Source: Orrella marina
Lineage (GTDB): Bacteria > Pseudomonadota > Gammaproteobacteria > Burkholderiales > Burkholderiaceae_B
Direction: 5' to 3'
Length of the DNA stretch: 64,000 nt
NCBI RefSeq assembly: GCF_003058465.1
Contig: NZ_CP028901.1
Coordinates: 2,480,001 to 2,544,000, forward strand
The notes beneath the pieces were generated by a model, which saw only the letters and a program-made list of their open reading frames with translations, had not been told where the DNA came from and did no database searches. A program made the translations under genes and the position numbers. Below are positions 46,672 through 56,706 of this stretch, piece after piece. The stretch's first letter is position 1; each line of letters begins with the position of its first letter.

Positions 46672-47598
46672 CTAGCTGGCAGTATCGGTCCCGCTCTCAT
46701 CTGTCACCGGTTTGCCCCATCCTTCCCACAGTTGCACCAGCGAGGCATAGTCCTGCCTTCCCAGTCCTGCACAAGCCGCCATCTCATAAACTGAATGGGT
46801 GCTTTGAATGGCAAAGAGCGGAACTCCCAGGGTCTGAGCCAGCCGTAACGCAAGCTCGGAATCCTTGCGCGCGGCATCCAGCGACATCCCGCCCTCATAA
46901 TCACCTTTGACAACCCGTTCAGCATAGCGATAGGTCAATGGCCGGTGCAGGCCCATCTTGCTGTCTGACAGCAGATCGATCATCTTCTGGGTATTCACGC
47001 CGGCTGCAGTTGCCATTGCACCGGCCTCCGCCACTACGACCATGACGGCATGCGCCACCGCGTTGTTGACCACCTTGGCCGCGGCTCCGGCTCCGGACGG
47101 ACCGAACCGGATCTGACGCGCCGACATCGCCTGCAAGACATCGTCGATACGATCAATTGCACCATCAGAGCCACCGACTGCCAGCATCGCCTCGCCTGAT
47201 CGCATCTGGGGAACCCCCGCCAGGATCGATGCGTCCACAACCTCGATTCCAAAGGGTCGAGCCTGATCAACGCACACCTGAATATCTTCTGGATTGACGG
47301 TACTGGATTCGATGATGACAGTATCCGGATTTAATACTGGAGCGACTTGCCGAATCACCTCTAACGAGATAGACGGCCGAGGCAGACAGAGCACAATGGC
47401 GTGAGCGGTGCGAAGCTCGGAAATGTCGTCAATTGCCTGGGCACCCAATGAATCCATTGCGCGCACCACTTGATCACGATTCGGATCATGCACCTTGAGC
47501 GCAAACGCACGGGCAAGCTGCTCAGCCACAGCAAACCCCATGTTTCCCAGTCCATACAGTGCCACCACTGGTTTGTTCTTGTCCTCGCTGTCTGTCAC
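46672..47598 (-). CDS. 3-hydroxyisobutyrate dehydrogenase family (beta-hydroxyacid dehydrogenase)
   Basis: 308 residues. The NAD(P)-binding fold shows VALYGLGNMGFAVAEQLARA, and the domain-swapped helical C-terminal half carries the catalytic Lys in AGAAAKVVNNAVAHAV (usual GxxxxxKxxxN). EVVDASILAGVPQMRSGEAM corresponds to the substrate-binding DAPVSGG region but reads ASILAGV, so the substrate probably differs from 3-hydroxyisobutyrate. It lies downstream of, and on the same strand as, the indolepyruvate oxidoreductase, 98 bp apart, so co-transcription is possible. The convergent GMC gene ends 86 bp away. Confidence 0.88.
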   Translation of the reverse strand: MTDSEDKNKPVVALYGLGNMGFAVAEQLARAFALKVHDPNRDQVVRAMDSLGAQAIDDISELRTAHAIVLCLPRPSISLEVIRQVAPVLNPDTVIIESSTVNPEDIQVCVDQARPFGIEVVDASILAGVPQMRSGEAMLAVGGSDGAIDRIDDVLQAMSARQIRFGPSGAGAAAKVVNNAVAHAVMVVVAEAGAMATAAGVNTQKMIDLLSDSKMGLHRPLTYRYAERVVKGDYEGGMSLDAARKDSELALRLAQTLGVPLFAIQSTHSVYEMAACAGLGRQDYASLVQLWEGWGKPVTDESGTDTAS

Positions 47599-47696
47599 GT
47601 CCTGTCTCCTGTTCTGATTCTTCCACCTGCTCGCATAGGCCTGTTACAGCAGTTCTCCTGCCCACTGAGTGTCTCTTCTGGCCGGATCGATCGCAG

Positions 47697-50600
47697 CTAC
47701 GCCGCCAGCGACTCGGCGCGAGCGACACCGGGACGAACGGTCCCGGAACGAATCGCATCCCATTGCTGCATCGCCATATCAAGCGCCGCCAGCTTGATAT
47801 GGCCGTAACCACGAACCTGTTCAGGCAGAGCAAGAAGTGCGCCAACATCGACTGTTTCAAGCAGGGCCGGATTTCTGGACAATTCTTCGAGCAGTGCGAT
47901 GTACTGATCTCGCCACTGTCGCTCAAGCTTGCGCTCCTCTGTACGAGAGAAGGGGTCAAGCGGCGTTTCCCGCAGGAACTGCGCTTTGGCCAGCCCTTTC
48001 ATAAGTCTCTCCATCCAGACACCATACTCACGTTTCTTTGTCGGTTCGGATCTGGACAGGGTCGGCGCAGCCAGGTGGTACGTCACCTTCACGTTCTCAC
48101 CGAACTCACGTGCCAGCGTAGAGCGAAACTTCGCATCAGTCAGCAAACGGGCAACTTCGAACTCGTCCTTGTACGCCATCACCCGGTAAAGCTCTCTCGC
48201 GGCTGTGACAGTCATTTTCTCTGGCAACACAGCCTGGACCGACTCGATCAGGTTCTGATAGCGACGCGCGTAAGTGCCATTCCAGTACTGTTTCAGACGG
48301 CGGGCACGGTCCTGCACGATTTCCGGAACAGTCTCAAGTCGAGACGGCTCGCGCACATCGCCCAGAAGCTCGTGGATCATGTCAGGAGAGCTTGCGAGAT
48401 GACACCCCAGACGGAATGCTTCCTGGTTCTTGTCTACCGAGGCGCCATTCATCTCGATCGCCCGGGCGATACTTTCACGGTGCAGTGGTATCAGCCCTTT
48501 CTGCCAGGCCATACCCAGCAGCAACTGATTCGCGTAAATGGCATCCCCAAGCAAATGCACAGCCAGTTGCGCTGCAGGGACGGTCAGCAGCTGCCCTTGG
48601 GACAGCTGCCCTTTGACCCGAGTCAGAAGCGTGCGCACGGGTGTCAGCCAGTCGCGCGAGCGAATGAACTGGGCTGTTGGCGTACCATCCTGATTAACGA
48701 TGGCGATACCGTCTGGCTTCAGACGCGAAAGGGTTGCAGAATGCCCCGCCACCACAGGATCTGCGCTGATTAACAGATCGCACATTTCCTCCGCAACCTT
48801 GGTGGCCGAAATTTCTCCATCATGGGTGGCAAGCTGAACGTACGAATAAACCGTTCCACCCTTTTGGGCCATACCCCCCATATCCATGACCCGCACCGCT
48901 TTTTTCTCGATGTGGGCGGCCATGCCAACCAAGGCGCCAATGGTGATGACGCCCATTCCGCCCACACCGCCCAGCACGATTCTGATTGGTTGCTGCAGTT
49001 CTGGTAACTGCGGAGCCTGCGGCCACCCTTCAGGAATCTGTTTTCGGTTGGCGCGAACGGTGACACTTCTGGCATCAACTGTCACAAAGCTCGGACAGAA
49101 CCCCTTCACACATGAGAAGTCTTTGTTGCAGCTACTTTGATTGATCTTTCGCTTGATGCCCAGTTCTGTCTGGACCGGTTCGACTGAAAGACAATTGGAC
49201 TGTGTGGAGCAGTCACCACAGCCCTCACAGACCTCCGGATTGATGTAAGCCCTGATGGCAGGATCGGGATATGCGTCACGCTTGCGGCGACGGCGCTTCT
49301 CGCTTGCGCAAGTCTGGGCAAAGATCAACGCGGTCGCGCCCTTGACCTCGCGCAACTCCCGCTGAACAGCATCGAGTTCGTCACGATGGCGCACGGTCAC
49401 GCCCGGCGCAAGCCCTTCACCAGTCGTATCAATCAACCCGGGCTCATCGCTGACGATCACCGTCTTGCCGACGCCTTCTGCATGAAGCTGCCTGGTCAGA
49501 CGTGCCACACTCAACACACCGTCGACAGGCTGCCCGCCCGTCATGCCTACTGCGTCGTTGTAGAGAATCTTGTATGTCACATTGACATTTGCGGCCACGG
49601 CCTGACGGATCGCCAGCAATCCCGAATGGAAATATGTCCCGTCACCAATATTGACAAACACGTGGGGCTCTTTGGTAAACGGTGCTGCACCGACCCAGCT
49701 CGCTCCCTCACCGCCCATCTGGGTAAAGGTTTCAGTTCCCCTGTCCATCATCAGTGCCAGAAAGTGGCAACCAATACCGCCCAGAGCCCGGCTACCTTCA
49801 GGCACGCGGGTCGACGTATTGTGAGGACAGCCGCTACAGAAGTAAGCCTTGCGGTCCGCCAGATCCTCCACCCTGAGCGCCTCTCGACGCGCGGTCATCT
49901 TCTGAACAGCAGACTGAATTCCCGTCTTCACCTGTTCGGGAAGATCGAGAAGGAGCAAACGCCCGGCAAGCATCAGAGCGATCGGCTCAGGCTGCAGTTC
50001 GAAATGACTGATCAGTGGCGCCTCCTCAGTAGTCGTGCTCCACTCCCCCTTTCCTTGTGCACTCTTTCCCACCACAACGGGGCGTAACGAATCAGGCAGC
50101 CCATAGAGCTCGTCCTTGATTTGTGACTCCAGAACAGGGCGCTTTTCTTCAACCACAATGAGCTCACGCAGTCCTTTGGCAAACTCGCGTATGCCATGTG
50201 GCTCGAGCGGCCAGATCATGCCGACCCGGTACACCTGCAGTCCGATTTCGCGTGCGACCGACTGACTGACCCCCAAGATCCGCAAGGCTTCGATGGTATC
50301 GAGATAACCTTTACCGCTCGCTACGATGCCTATCCTGGAGTCAGGCCCACTCCATACAGTCTGGTTAAAGCCGTTAGCCCTGGCGTAGACCAGCGCTCGG
50401 GGGAGTTTGTACTGATAGAGTCTCGCTTCCTGCTCGAGCGCCTGATCAGGCCAGCGAATGTTCAGCCCTCCAGCCGGCAACACCAGGTCGTGCGCCAGAT
50501 CTGGACTGACGCGAGCCAGACTGACGTCCACCGAACTGGATGTTTCGACGATCTCGCTAACGAGCTTCATGGAGGTCCAGATGCCCGCTGCCCTGGACAT

Positions 50601-51194
50601 GGCGACAGCATGCGCACCGAAATCCAGAATCTCCTGAACGGATGTGGGATAAAAGATCGGAATCCCGGTGCCGATCATCACATGTTCAGACTGGTGGGGA
50701 ATACTGGACGACTTGCAGGAATGGTCATCGCCATAAAGGGCGACCACGCCCCCGTGCCGGGACGTGCCAGCGAGGTTGGCGTGCCGCAAAGCATCTCCCG
50801 AGCGGTCCGCCCCGGGGCCTTTTCCGTACCACCAGCCGACCACTCCATCAAACTTGCCCTGGCCCGCCAGTCCTGCCTGCTGGCTGCCCCAGACCGCAGT
50901 CGCTGCAAGATCTTCGTTCACTGCCGGACGAAACACCACCTCGTGAGAAGAAAGGTGCTTGCCAGCCTGCCACAGCGACGTATCAAAATTACCCAGTGGC
51001 GAGCCTCGGTATCCAGCAACAAATCCAGCAGTGTTCAGATCAGCCTGCCGGTCACGCCGGTGCTGCGAAAGGGCCAGGCGTACCAATGCCTGGATACCTG
51101 TCATATAAGCATCACCCTCATCAAGAAGATACTTGTCATCCAGTGACAGATTCATGCTCCTGAAATCCAGCAGCTTTTGGTCTACAGCATCCAT
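47697..51194 (-). CDS. Indolepyruvate:ferredoxin oxidoreductase, single-chain (IorA-IorB type)
   Basis: 1165 residues, the length of fused IOR proteins of beta-proteobacteria. The N-terminal pyruvate:ferredoxin-like domain has GTDAYMTGIQALVRL-type start and AGYRGSPLGNFDTSLW. A TPP-binding domain at ~470-640 includes CSGCPHNTSTRVPEGSRALG, GEGASWVGAAPF and GDGTYFHSGLLAIR. A ferredoxin-like segment has NPEVCEGCGDCSTQSNC. The gamma-type domain GGVGGMGVITIGALVGMAAH completes the order. It decarboxylates aryl-pyruvates to aryl-acyl-CoA with ferredoxin reduction, in aromatic amino-acid catabolism. It appears intact over its full length. Confidence 0.94.
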   Translation of the reverse strand: MDAVDQKLLDFRSMNLSLDDKYLLDEGDAYMTGIQALVRLALSQHRRDRQADLNTAGFVAGYRGSPLGNFDTSLWQAGKHLSSHEVVFRPAVNEDLAATAVWGSQQAGLAGQGKFDGVVGWWYGKGPGADRSGDALRHANLAGTSRHGGVVALYGDDHSCKSSSIPHQSEHVMIGTGIPIFYPTSVQEILDFGAHAVAMSRAAGIWTSMKLVSEIVETSSSVDVSLARVSPDLAHDLVLPAGGLNIRWPDQALEQEARLYQYKLPRALVYARANGFNQTVWSGPDSRIGIVASGKGYLDTIEALRILGVSQSVAREIGLQVYRVGMIWPLEPHGIREFAKGLRELIVVEEKRPVLESQIKDELYGLPDSLRPVVVGKSAQGKGEWSTTTEEAPLISHFELQPEPIALMLAGRLLLLDLPEQVKTGIQSAVQKMTARREALRVEDLADRKAYFCSGCPHNTSTRVPEGSRALGGIGCHFLALMMDRGTETFTQMGGEGASWVGAAPFTKEPHVFVNIGDGTYFHSGLLAIRQAVAANVNVTYKILYNDAVGMTGGQPVDGVLSVARLTRQLHAEGVGKTVIVSDEPGLIDTTGEGLAPGVTVRHRDELDAVQRELREVKGATALIFAQTCASEKRRRRKRDAYPDPAIRAYINPEVCEGCGDCSTQSNCLSVEPVQTELGIKRKINQSSCNKDFSCVKGFCPSFVTVDARSVTVRANRKQIPEGWPQAPQLPELQQPIRIVLGGVGGMGVITIGALVGMAAHIEKKAVRVMDMGGMAQKGGTVYSYVQLATHDGEISATKVAEEMCDLLISADPVVAGHSATLSRLKPDGIAIVNQDGTPTAQFIRSRDWLTPVRTLLTRVKGQLSQGQLLTVPAAQLAVHLLGDAIYANQLLLGMAWQKGLIPLHRESIARAIEMNGASVDKNQEAFRLGCHLASSPDMIHELLGDVREPSRLETVPEIVQDRARRLKQYWNGTYARRYQNLIESVQAVLPEKMTVTAARELYRVMAYKDEFEVARLLTDAKFRSTLAREFGENVKVTYHLAAPTLSRSEPTKKREYGVWMERLMKGLAKAQFLRETPLDPFSRTEERKLERQWRDQYIALLEELSRNPALLETVDVGALLALPEQVRGYGHIKLAALDMAMQQWDAIRSGTVRPGVARAESLAA

Positions 51195-51432
51195 TTCCCT
51201 GTTCCTGTTCTAATCCAAGACTTGCACGACACTCACGCCCCCCGAGACTCTCGCGACAAGCTGCATCTGGTGTAGCCTGTATCTGCGATGGAGCACCATA
51301 TTCGCATTCACTGACCAAACAACGTGACTCGGATCGGGTTTTACGTTTATTGTGATCGCCCGAATCACAAACCACAACAAGGGTTTATGTCCCAGCTTGT
51401 TTACCGGACGGATAGCGACCCAGGATTCCACG

Positions 51433-52257
51433 ATGAATGATTTTGTCAAGCCGATTGAGGTTAACCTGCCAGATGGCGCCAGACTGATAGGAGAACGGTC
51501 AGCAAGCGGACAGCCGGTTCTTTTTATCAGCGGTCTGGCTGGAACAGCCAGATTCTGGCAAGCTTCTACCAACCTGCTGCGCCACCAGCACTGCATCACC
51601 TTTGATCAGCGCGGAATCGGCGCCTCAAGCCGAGGCACTGACCCCGTTTCCATCTCGAGGCTGGCACAGGACTGCCTGGCGATTCTGGACTCTGTTGGAC
51701 TCGACAGCGCACACCTCGTTGGCCATTCGACAGGTGGCTGTATTGCAATGGAACTGGCACTGACCGTCCCGCAGCGCGTACGATCGCTGGTGTTGAGTGC
51801 AACCTGGGCCGGTCCTAACAATTACATGAGGGCTTTTTTCAACCTCAGGAAAGACCTGCTACACGCTCAGCCCTCGATTTACGCCCGATTTGGCCCATTC
51901 CTCTCTTATCCGAGCGAATGGCTGGACCAGCATCCCGAGTTGATGAACATGCCGGCCCGGGACTGGTCGCAAGAGCGGGTCAGGATTGTCAGTGAGCGTA
52001 TCGATGCATTACTGGCTTTTGACCGCACTGCAGACCTGGGCCAGATCCGCTGTCCGACACTGGTCATGGGCACACGCGATGACATGGTGGTACCTGAATT
52101 CCTGCAACGATCCCTCCTCAGACAGTTACCACATGCCGAGAGCTACTGGTTCGAAAGAGCCGGGCATTTCTACCCTGTGTCAAAGTACGAACAGTTCGCC
52201 CGACTGATATCAAGCTGGGTTGACTCGTCAGAACCTTTGGCCCCGCGGTCAGACTGA
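51433..52257 (+). CDS. Alpha/beta hydrolase
   Basis: 274 residues from ATG 51433. The classic fold is seen: oxyanion region LFISGLAGTARFW, DQRGIGASS, nucleophile Ser in LVGHSTGGCIAMELAL, acid Asp in MGTRDDMVVPEFL and His in ERAGHFYP. The order and spacing resemble RutD/3-oxoadipate-enol-lactonase-like hydrolases, but no substrate can be named. The upstream in-frame ATG (51352) adds 27 residues without homology. It is divergent from the indolepyruvate oxidoreductase across a 238-bp region. Confidence 0.88.
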   Translation: MNDFVKPIEVNLPDGARLIGERSASGQPVLFISGLAGTARFWQASTNLLRHQHCITFDQRGIGASSRGTDPVSISRLAQDCLAILDSVGLDSAHLVGHSTGGCIAMELALTVPQRVRSLVLSATWAGPNNYMRAFFNLRKDLLHAQPSIYARFGPFLSYPSEWLDQHPELMNMPARDWSQERVRIVSERIDALLAFDRTADLGQIRCPTLVMGTRDDMVVPEFLQRSLLRQLPHAESYWFERAGHFYPVSKYEQFARLISSWVDSSEPLAPRSD

Positions 52258-52554
52258 CACTCACTGCGCACAAGCGATGAAACCCGCCCAAGGCGGGGTG
52301 CTCGAGTACAAGCCCGGATAGACGCATACAAAGTGTCGGGCTACGATAGATTGAATTCGTAAGGTGCCTTGTGCGGCGCAGTGCAGTCAACTGACAAACG
52401 ATCTGACAGTAACCGCAGCTTGGACACTCGCGCTTGAGATGACAATTTCAGTTAAGCTCGCCCCCTCAATCGTGAGGAGGTGCTGGCGGGATGCCGTACT
52501 CAAACCGGCACATCCACCAGGAACTTCTCACTCTTATCATCACAGGAGTCCAGT

Positions 52555-53031
52555 ATGAAAGGCGACCCACAGGTTATCGCTCACCTCCAGGCCCAGCTCA
52601 AGAACGAACTGACGGCTATCAATCAGTACTTTGTGCACTACAGAATGCTCAAGCACTGGGGCCTGGACAAGCTCGCCAGCAAGGAGTACAGCGAATCGAT
52701 TGGCGAAATGAAACACGCTGACGCGCTGATGGACCGCATCTTTATGCTGGACGGCCTGCCTAATCTCCAGGACCTCGGAAAAATCAATGTCGGTGAAGAC
52801 GTTCCGGAAATCCTCAACTCGGATCTGACGCTCGAAACAGGCGCGCAATCAACCATCAAAGATGGCATTGCATACTGTGAGACCGTGAGGGATTACGTCT
52901 CTCGCGACCTGCTTCAGCACATCCTGGACGATACAGAAGAGCACATCGACTTTCTGGAAACACAGATTGAGTTGATCGGCAAAGTCGGAATTCAGAACTA
53001 TCTGCAAAGCCAGATGGGATCGATCGACTAA
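52555..53031 (+). CDS. bfr: Bacterioferritin
   Basis: 158 residues. A four-helix bundle with the Bfr start MKGDPQVIAHLQAQLKNELT. Ferroxidase ligands are present: Glu18, the Glu/His pair in IGEMKHAD (its Met is the haem-binding Met52 equivalent), and the later DTEEHIDFLETQ. GLPNLQDLGKINVGEDVPEI is a hallmark segment. AGGAG lies six bases before ATG 52555; the longer frame is rejected. It stores iron as a haem-containing 24-mer, and bfd follows 88 bp later. Confidence 0.96.
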   Translation: MKGDPQVIAHLQAQLKNELTAINQYFVHYRMLKHWGLDKLASKEYSESIGEMKHADALMDRIFMLDGLPNLQDLGKINVGEDVPEILNSDLTLETGAQSTIKDGIAYCETVRDYVSRDLLQHILDDTEEHIDFLETQIELIGKVGIQNYLQSQMGSID

Positions 53032-53058
53032 TCTCTGAAAAAGCACTTGCAGATGCAA

Positions 53059-53108
53059 ATGAGAATGAGTACTATTGGTTATCTACTAATTTAGTTACTC
53101 ATTCTCAT
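53059..53108 (+). promoter_or_regulatory. 13-bp inverted repeat with Fur-like half-sites between bfr and bfd
   Basis: ATGAGAATGAGTA (53059-53071) and its exact reverse complement (53096-53108) are 24 bp apart. Each arm carries AATGAGAAT or a near version, the half-site seen in the Fur-like boxes at 1645 and 34893. It ends 11 bp before the bfd ATG. The likely reading is a double Fur site repressing bfd; an RNA hairpin over the bfd ribosome site is also possible. Confidence 0.6.
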
Positions 53109-53119
53109 CTATTTTCATC

Positions 53120-53335
53120 ATGATTGTTTGTGTATGCCGCCGCGTCAGTGACAAGACTATCGCCCAGTGCGCTCGTTCAGGCATGATGTTTGAAGACATC
53201 CAGATGGAATATGGCGTGGCTACGCAATGCGGCAAGTGCGAGGACTGCGCCAGGAGCATGTGGAGCGAATGCTGCTCTGGATCGTCGGTTGCTCACGTTC
53301 ACTACGAAGAACCCGCGAGCAAGATCGCTGCCTGA
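53120..53335 (+). CDS. bfd: Bacterioferritin-associated ferredoxin
   Basis: 71 residues, a BFD-type [2Fe-2S] protein with ligands C4-x-C6 (MIVCVCRRVSD) and C37-x2-C40 (TQCGKCEDC). ATG 53120 gives the standard family start. Bfd donates electrons to bacterioferritin to release stored iron, and the gene is classically iron-repressed. It follows bfr with an intervening inverted repeat, so it may have its own promoter. The C-terminal ~25 residues are not conserved in kind. Confidence 0.94.
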   Translation: MIVCVCRRVSDKTIAQCARSGMMFEDIQMEYGVATQCGKCEDCARSMWSECCSGSSVAHVHYEEPASKIAA

Positions 53336-53745
53336 CACAAAAAGCTCTTCCCTGAAACACCGGTGCGGCGAGCCCCTGAACTCTGTGTTTCATGATGAGA
53401 TGGCGTCCTCTTAAAACAATGCCATAAAAACCCAAGGACTTCACGCATGGACGACACAGATCAGTCGGCCGGTCCTGGTGTGGCATCTCACTACCCCCGC
53501 TTAAACCCCGATTCCCCAAAGTAATCTTGTCTGGCACACTTTTCGCTTGACCATGCTCGCGCCAGTCGCATCGTGCACGCCAGCCCAACTTTCAATTTTC
53601 GTACTGACAAGCGCAACCTTGAAGCCACTTTGCCGGCTCCACCCCGCATTCTGTGCGGTTTTACGGAACAGTCACATCGTAATAACATTCACCATGGGAC
53701 ATCATATGTCCTCAGTTTTTTCAAGCGTATCGCTGGAGAGATTTC
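53336..53745. other. Intergenic region bfd to M20 amidohydrolase
   Basis: 410 bp with no supported gene. It holds a weak hairpin CCGCA-ttctg-TGCGG followed by TTTTA (53644-53662), and presumably the promoter of the amidohydrolase and dpp cluster. A sequence CGCTTGACC near 53545 could be a -35 element but no matching -10 is clear. Confidence 0.4.
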
Positions 53746-54963
53746 ATGAAGTTGCTAGAACCATTTCTTGAATGGCAAGAAGACATCAAGACTATTCGAC
53801 GAGATTTGCACGCCCACCCCGAACTCGCATTTCAGGAAGTACGCACCGCAGACAAGGTCGCGGAACTGCTGAGCTCCTGGAACATCCCGATCGATCGTGG
53901 CCTTGGCGGCACAGGGGTGGTTGGCATCATCAAGGGAGACCTCGCGGGCGAACGCGCGATTGGCCTGAGAGCCGACATGGATGCGCTACCCATGCAGGAA
54001 ATCAACAGCTTTGATCATGCCAGTCAACATGAAGGCAAGATGCATGGCTGTGGTCACGACGGTCACACCGCGATGCTGCTCAATGCTGCCAGGTATCTGT
54101 CCACTCACCGTAACTTTGGGGGTACGGTCTACCTGATCTTTCAACCAGCTGAAGAAGGTGGTAACGCTGGCGCACGCAAGATGATCGAAGACGGGTTGTT
54201 CAAGAAATTTCCCATGGATGCTGTCTTTGGCATGCATAACTGGCCCGGCATGAAAGCCGGACAGTTTGGTGTGACACCGGGTCCAATCATGGCATCGAGC
54301 AACCTGTTCTCAATCACGATCGAAGGCAAAGGCACACACGCAGGTATGCCACACCTTGGCAATGACCCGATCATGGCAGCGGTTCAGACCGCCCAGGCGA
54401 TTCAGACCATCGTGAGTCGCAATCGTCACCCCATGGAAGCGGCAGTGGTCAGCATCACTCAGATCCATGCCGGTAGCGCAACCAATGTGATCCCTAACGT
54501 GGCAGAACTCAAGGGCACTGTCCGCACATTCACCACCGAGACGCTGGACATGATCGAAACTCGCATGAACGAGATCATCTCGTCAACGGCCAGAGCGCTG
54601 GGATGCGAAGGAACACTGGTGTTCGAACGCAAGTACCCTCCTACGATCAATACTGAAGCCGAAGCCGCTTTGTGCATCGATGTCATGAAAAGCATCGTCG
54701 GGCCGGAGAACGTCGACCCCAAAGTCGTGCCGACTATGGGTGCGGAAGACTTTTCTTTCATGTTGCAGGAAGTGCCGGGATGCTACGTGTGGATCGGCAA
54801 TGGCATGGGCGATCACAGGGATACCGGGCACGGTCTTGGACCGTGCATGCTCCACAATGGATCCTATGATTTCAACGATGAACTGCTACCTCTGGGTGCG
54901 ACGTACTGGGTCCGACTGGTGGAGTCATGGTTTACCCCGAACAAGGGTAAATCCCCAATATAA
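53746..54963 (+). CDS. M20 metallopeptidase, N-acyl-amino-acid amidohydrolase (HipO-like)
   Basis: 405 residues, M20D family. The start motif is IRRDLHAHPELAFQEVRTAD. Zinc and active-site regions are GLRADMDALPMQE, MHGCGHDGHTAML, FQPAEEGGNAGARKMI (catalytic Glu) and TMGAEDFSFMLQEVPG late. A lid domain lies at ~185-295 with GTHAGMPHLGNDP. It removes acyl groups from N-acyl amino acids (hippurate-, N-acetyl- or dipeptide-like) in the cytosol. It is followed at ~140 bp by dppA, so the transporter may bring in its substrate. Confidence 0.92.
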   Translation: MKLLEPFLEWQEDIKTIRRDLHAHPELAFQEVRTADKVAELLSSWNIPIDRGLGGTGVVGIIKGDLAGERAIGLRADMDALPMQEINSFDHASQHEGKMHGCGHDGHTAMLLNAARYLSTHRNFGGTVYLIFQPAEEGGNAGARKMIEDGLFKKFPMDAVFGMHNWPGMKAGQFGVTPGPIMASSNLFSITIEGKGTHAGMPHLGNDPIMAAVQTAQAIQTIVSRNRHPMEAAVVSITQIHAGSATNVIPNVAELKGTVRTFTTETLDMIETRMNEIISSTARALGCEGTLVFERKYPPTINTEAEAALCIDVMKSIVGPENVDPKVVPTMGAEDFSFMLQEVPGCYVWIGNGMGDHRDTGHGLGPCMLHNGSYDFNDELLPLGATYWVRLVESWFTPNKGKSPI

Positions 54964-55106
54964 AGGCTTGTTGAACTCGTTGTAATCTTCCAAACTTTTG
55001 CTTTTGGCACTGTATTTGCTTAGTGCCATGCTTGTTGCCTGGTTTTCCAGAAATCCGGTACTTGCGCAAGTTCTAGTGCAAGTACGTCTCTTCAGGAGTA
55101 ATGAAT

Positions 55107-56690
55107 ATGTCCATTCCTTTACGTGCTCTTCCAGTCGCGATGGCCTGTGCCATGGCACTGGGCGCTTCGGCAGCCAACGCCAAGGACTTGTCAATCGGTC
55201 TTGGTTCAGAGCCCAGCTCGATTGATCCGCACTACCACAACCTGGCCCCAAACAATGCGCTGGTAAGGCAGGTCTACGAGCCCCTCATTGCACAAGGTCC
55301 CAGCCAGGAGCTGCTGCCAGGTCTGGCAGAAAGCTGGAAACCGATCAATGACACCACCTGGGAATTCAAAATTCGCGAAAACGCCAAGTTTGCGAACGGC
55401 GACCAGGTGACAGTTGATGACGTCATTGCGACCATGGAGCGCGTACCAAACGTCCCGCGCTCGCCAGCTAGTTTTGCGCAATTTCTGACTGGAATGAGCT
55501 TTGAGAAGGTTGACGACCGGACACTGCACGTCAAGACTCAGACGCCCGCCCCGCTGGTCCCTAACATGGTGTCCGTGATTGCCATCGTGTCTGAAGAATG
55601 CGCCAAGAACATGAGCACCGAGGACTTCAACGCCGTCAAGTGCGATGGTGGAAGTGGCCCCTATCAGTTCACCGAATTCAAACCCGGTGACCGTACGGTA
55701 ATGAAGAAGAACCCGAACTACTGGGGCCCAGCGCCCGAGTGGGACACCGTGACCTACCGCTACCTGACCAATGGACCGACCAGGGTTGCTGCATTGCTGT
55801 CGGGTGACGTCGATGTCATCGAGAACGTTCCCCCAACCGACATTGCCACCCTCAAGGCCAACGACGACATCGCCATTTCGGACACACTATCCAACCGCGT
55901 GATCTATCTGCACATGGACCAGTTCCGTGAGAACTCGCCCTTCATCACGGCCAAAGACGGTTCGCCAATCAAGAACCCTCTGACTGACCAGCGTGTTCGC
56001 CAGGCACTCTCGATGGCCATCAACCGTCCAGCCATTGCCGAGCGCATCATGGATGGAGCAGCCGTTCCAGCTGAGCAGGTACTGGCCAAAAACTTCTTCG
56101 GAACATCCAAGAAACTCGAGCCCACGCCGTATGATCTGAACGCCGCCCGCAAACTGCTGGCAGACGCCGGCTACAAAGACGGCTTCAAGCTCAAGATGCA
56201 CGGTCCGGCCGGTCGCTACACCAATGACACACAAATCCTCGAAGCTGTGGCACAGATGTTCACCCGCCTGGGTCTGGATGTCGAGATCGAAACCATGCCG
56301 CCGTCGAATTTCTTCACTCGCGCATCGACGGGCGACAACGGCCAGCCCGAATTCTCTCTGATTCTGGCTGGATGGGGTGCTGGTACGGGAGAAACTTCCG
56401 GCTCCCTGCGTTCGTTGATGGGCACCTTCGACAAGTCGAAGGGGTCAGGAGCAGCCAACCGTGGTCGATATTCCAACCCCGACCTTGATGCCAAACTGAA
56501 CGAGGCACTCAAGGCTGTAGACGATGAGAAGCGTGCAGCACTCCTGGCTGAAGCATCTGAAATCGGCTTTACAGATCTGGGCATCATCCCGATCCACTAT
56601 CAGACCAACGTCTGGGCATCCAAGAACAACATCGACGTACAGGCTCGTGCTGATGAGTACTCCGTCGCTGCTGGCATGAAGTCCAAGTAA
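55107..56690 (+). CDS. dppA: Dipeptide/oligopeptide-type ABC substrate-binding protein
   Basis: 527 residues with a signal peptide (PVAMACAMALGASAANA) cut near residue 26. SBP_bac_5 fold: LGSEPSSIDPHYHNLAPNNA, LPGLAESWKPINDTTWEFKI and KKNPNYWGPAPEWDTVTYRY. An AGGAG site at 55094-55098 has good spacing to ATG 55107 and is too close to the in-frame ATG 55101, so I prefer 55107. It captures peptides or other amino-acid derivatives in the periplasm. A strong hairpin pair after the gene probably makes it more abundant than the membrane subunits. Confidence 0.92.
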   Translation: MSIPLRALPVAMACAMALGASAANAKDLSIGLGSEPSSIDPHYHNLAPNNALVRQVYEPLIAQGPSQELLPGLAESWKPINDTTWEFKIRENAKFANGDQVTVDDVIATMERVPNVPRSPASFAQFLTGMSFEKVDDRTLHVKTQTPAPLVPNMVSVIAIVSEECAKNMSTEDFNAVKCDGGSGPYQFTEFKPGDRTVMKKNPNYWGPAPEWDTVTYRYLTNGPTRVAALLSGDVDVIENVPPTDIATLKANDDIAISDTLSNRVIYLHMDQFRENSPFITAKDGSPIKNPLTDQRVRQALSMAINRPAIAERIMDGAAVPAEQVLAKNFFGTSKKLEPTPYDLNAARKLLADAGYKDGFKLKMHGPAGRYTNDTQILEAVAQMFTRLGLDVEIETMPPSNFFTRASTGDNGQPEFSLILAGWGAGTGETSGSLRSLMGTFDKSKGSGAANRGRYSNPDLDAKLNEALKAVDDEKRAALLAEASEIGFTDLGIIPIHYQTNVWASKNNIDVQARADEYSVAAGMKSK

Positions 56691-56706
56691 ACCGCATCAA
56701 TGTCAC

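Noticed and set aside
52283..52298. Hairpin CCCGCC-CAA-GGCGGG after the alpha/beta hydrolase as a terminator
   Set aside because: A short stem and no T run; it may slow transcription but I would not annotate it.
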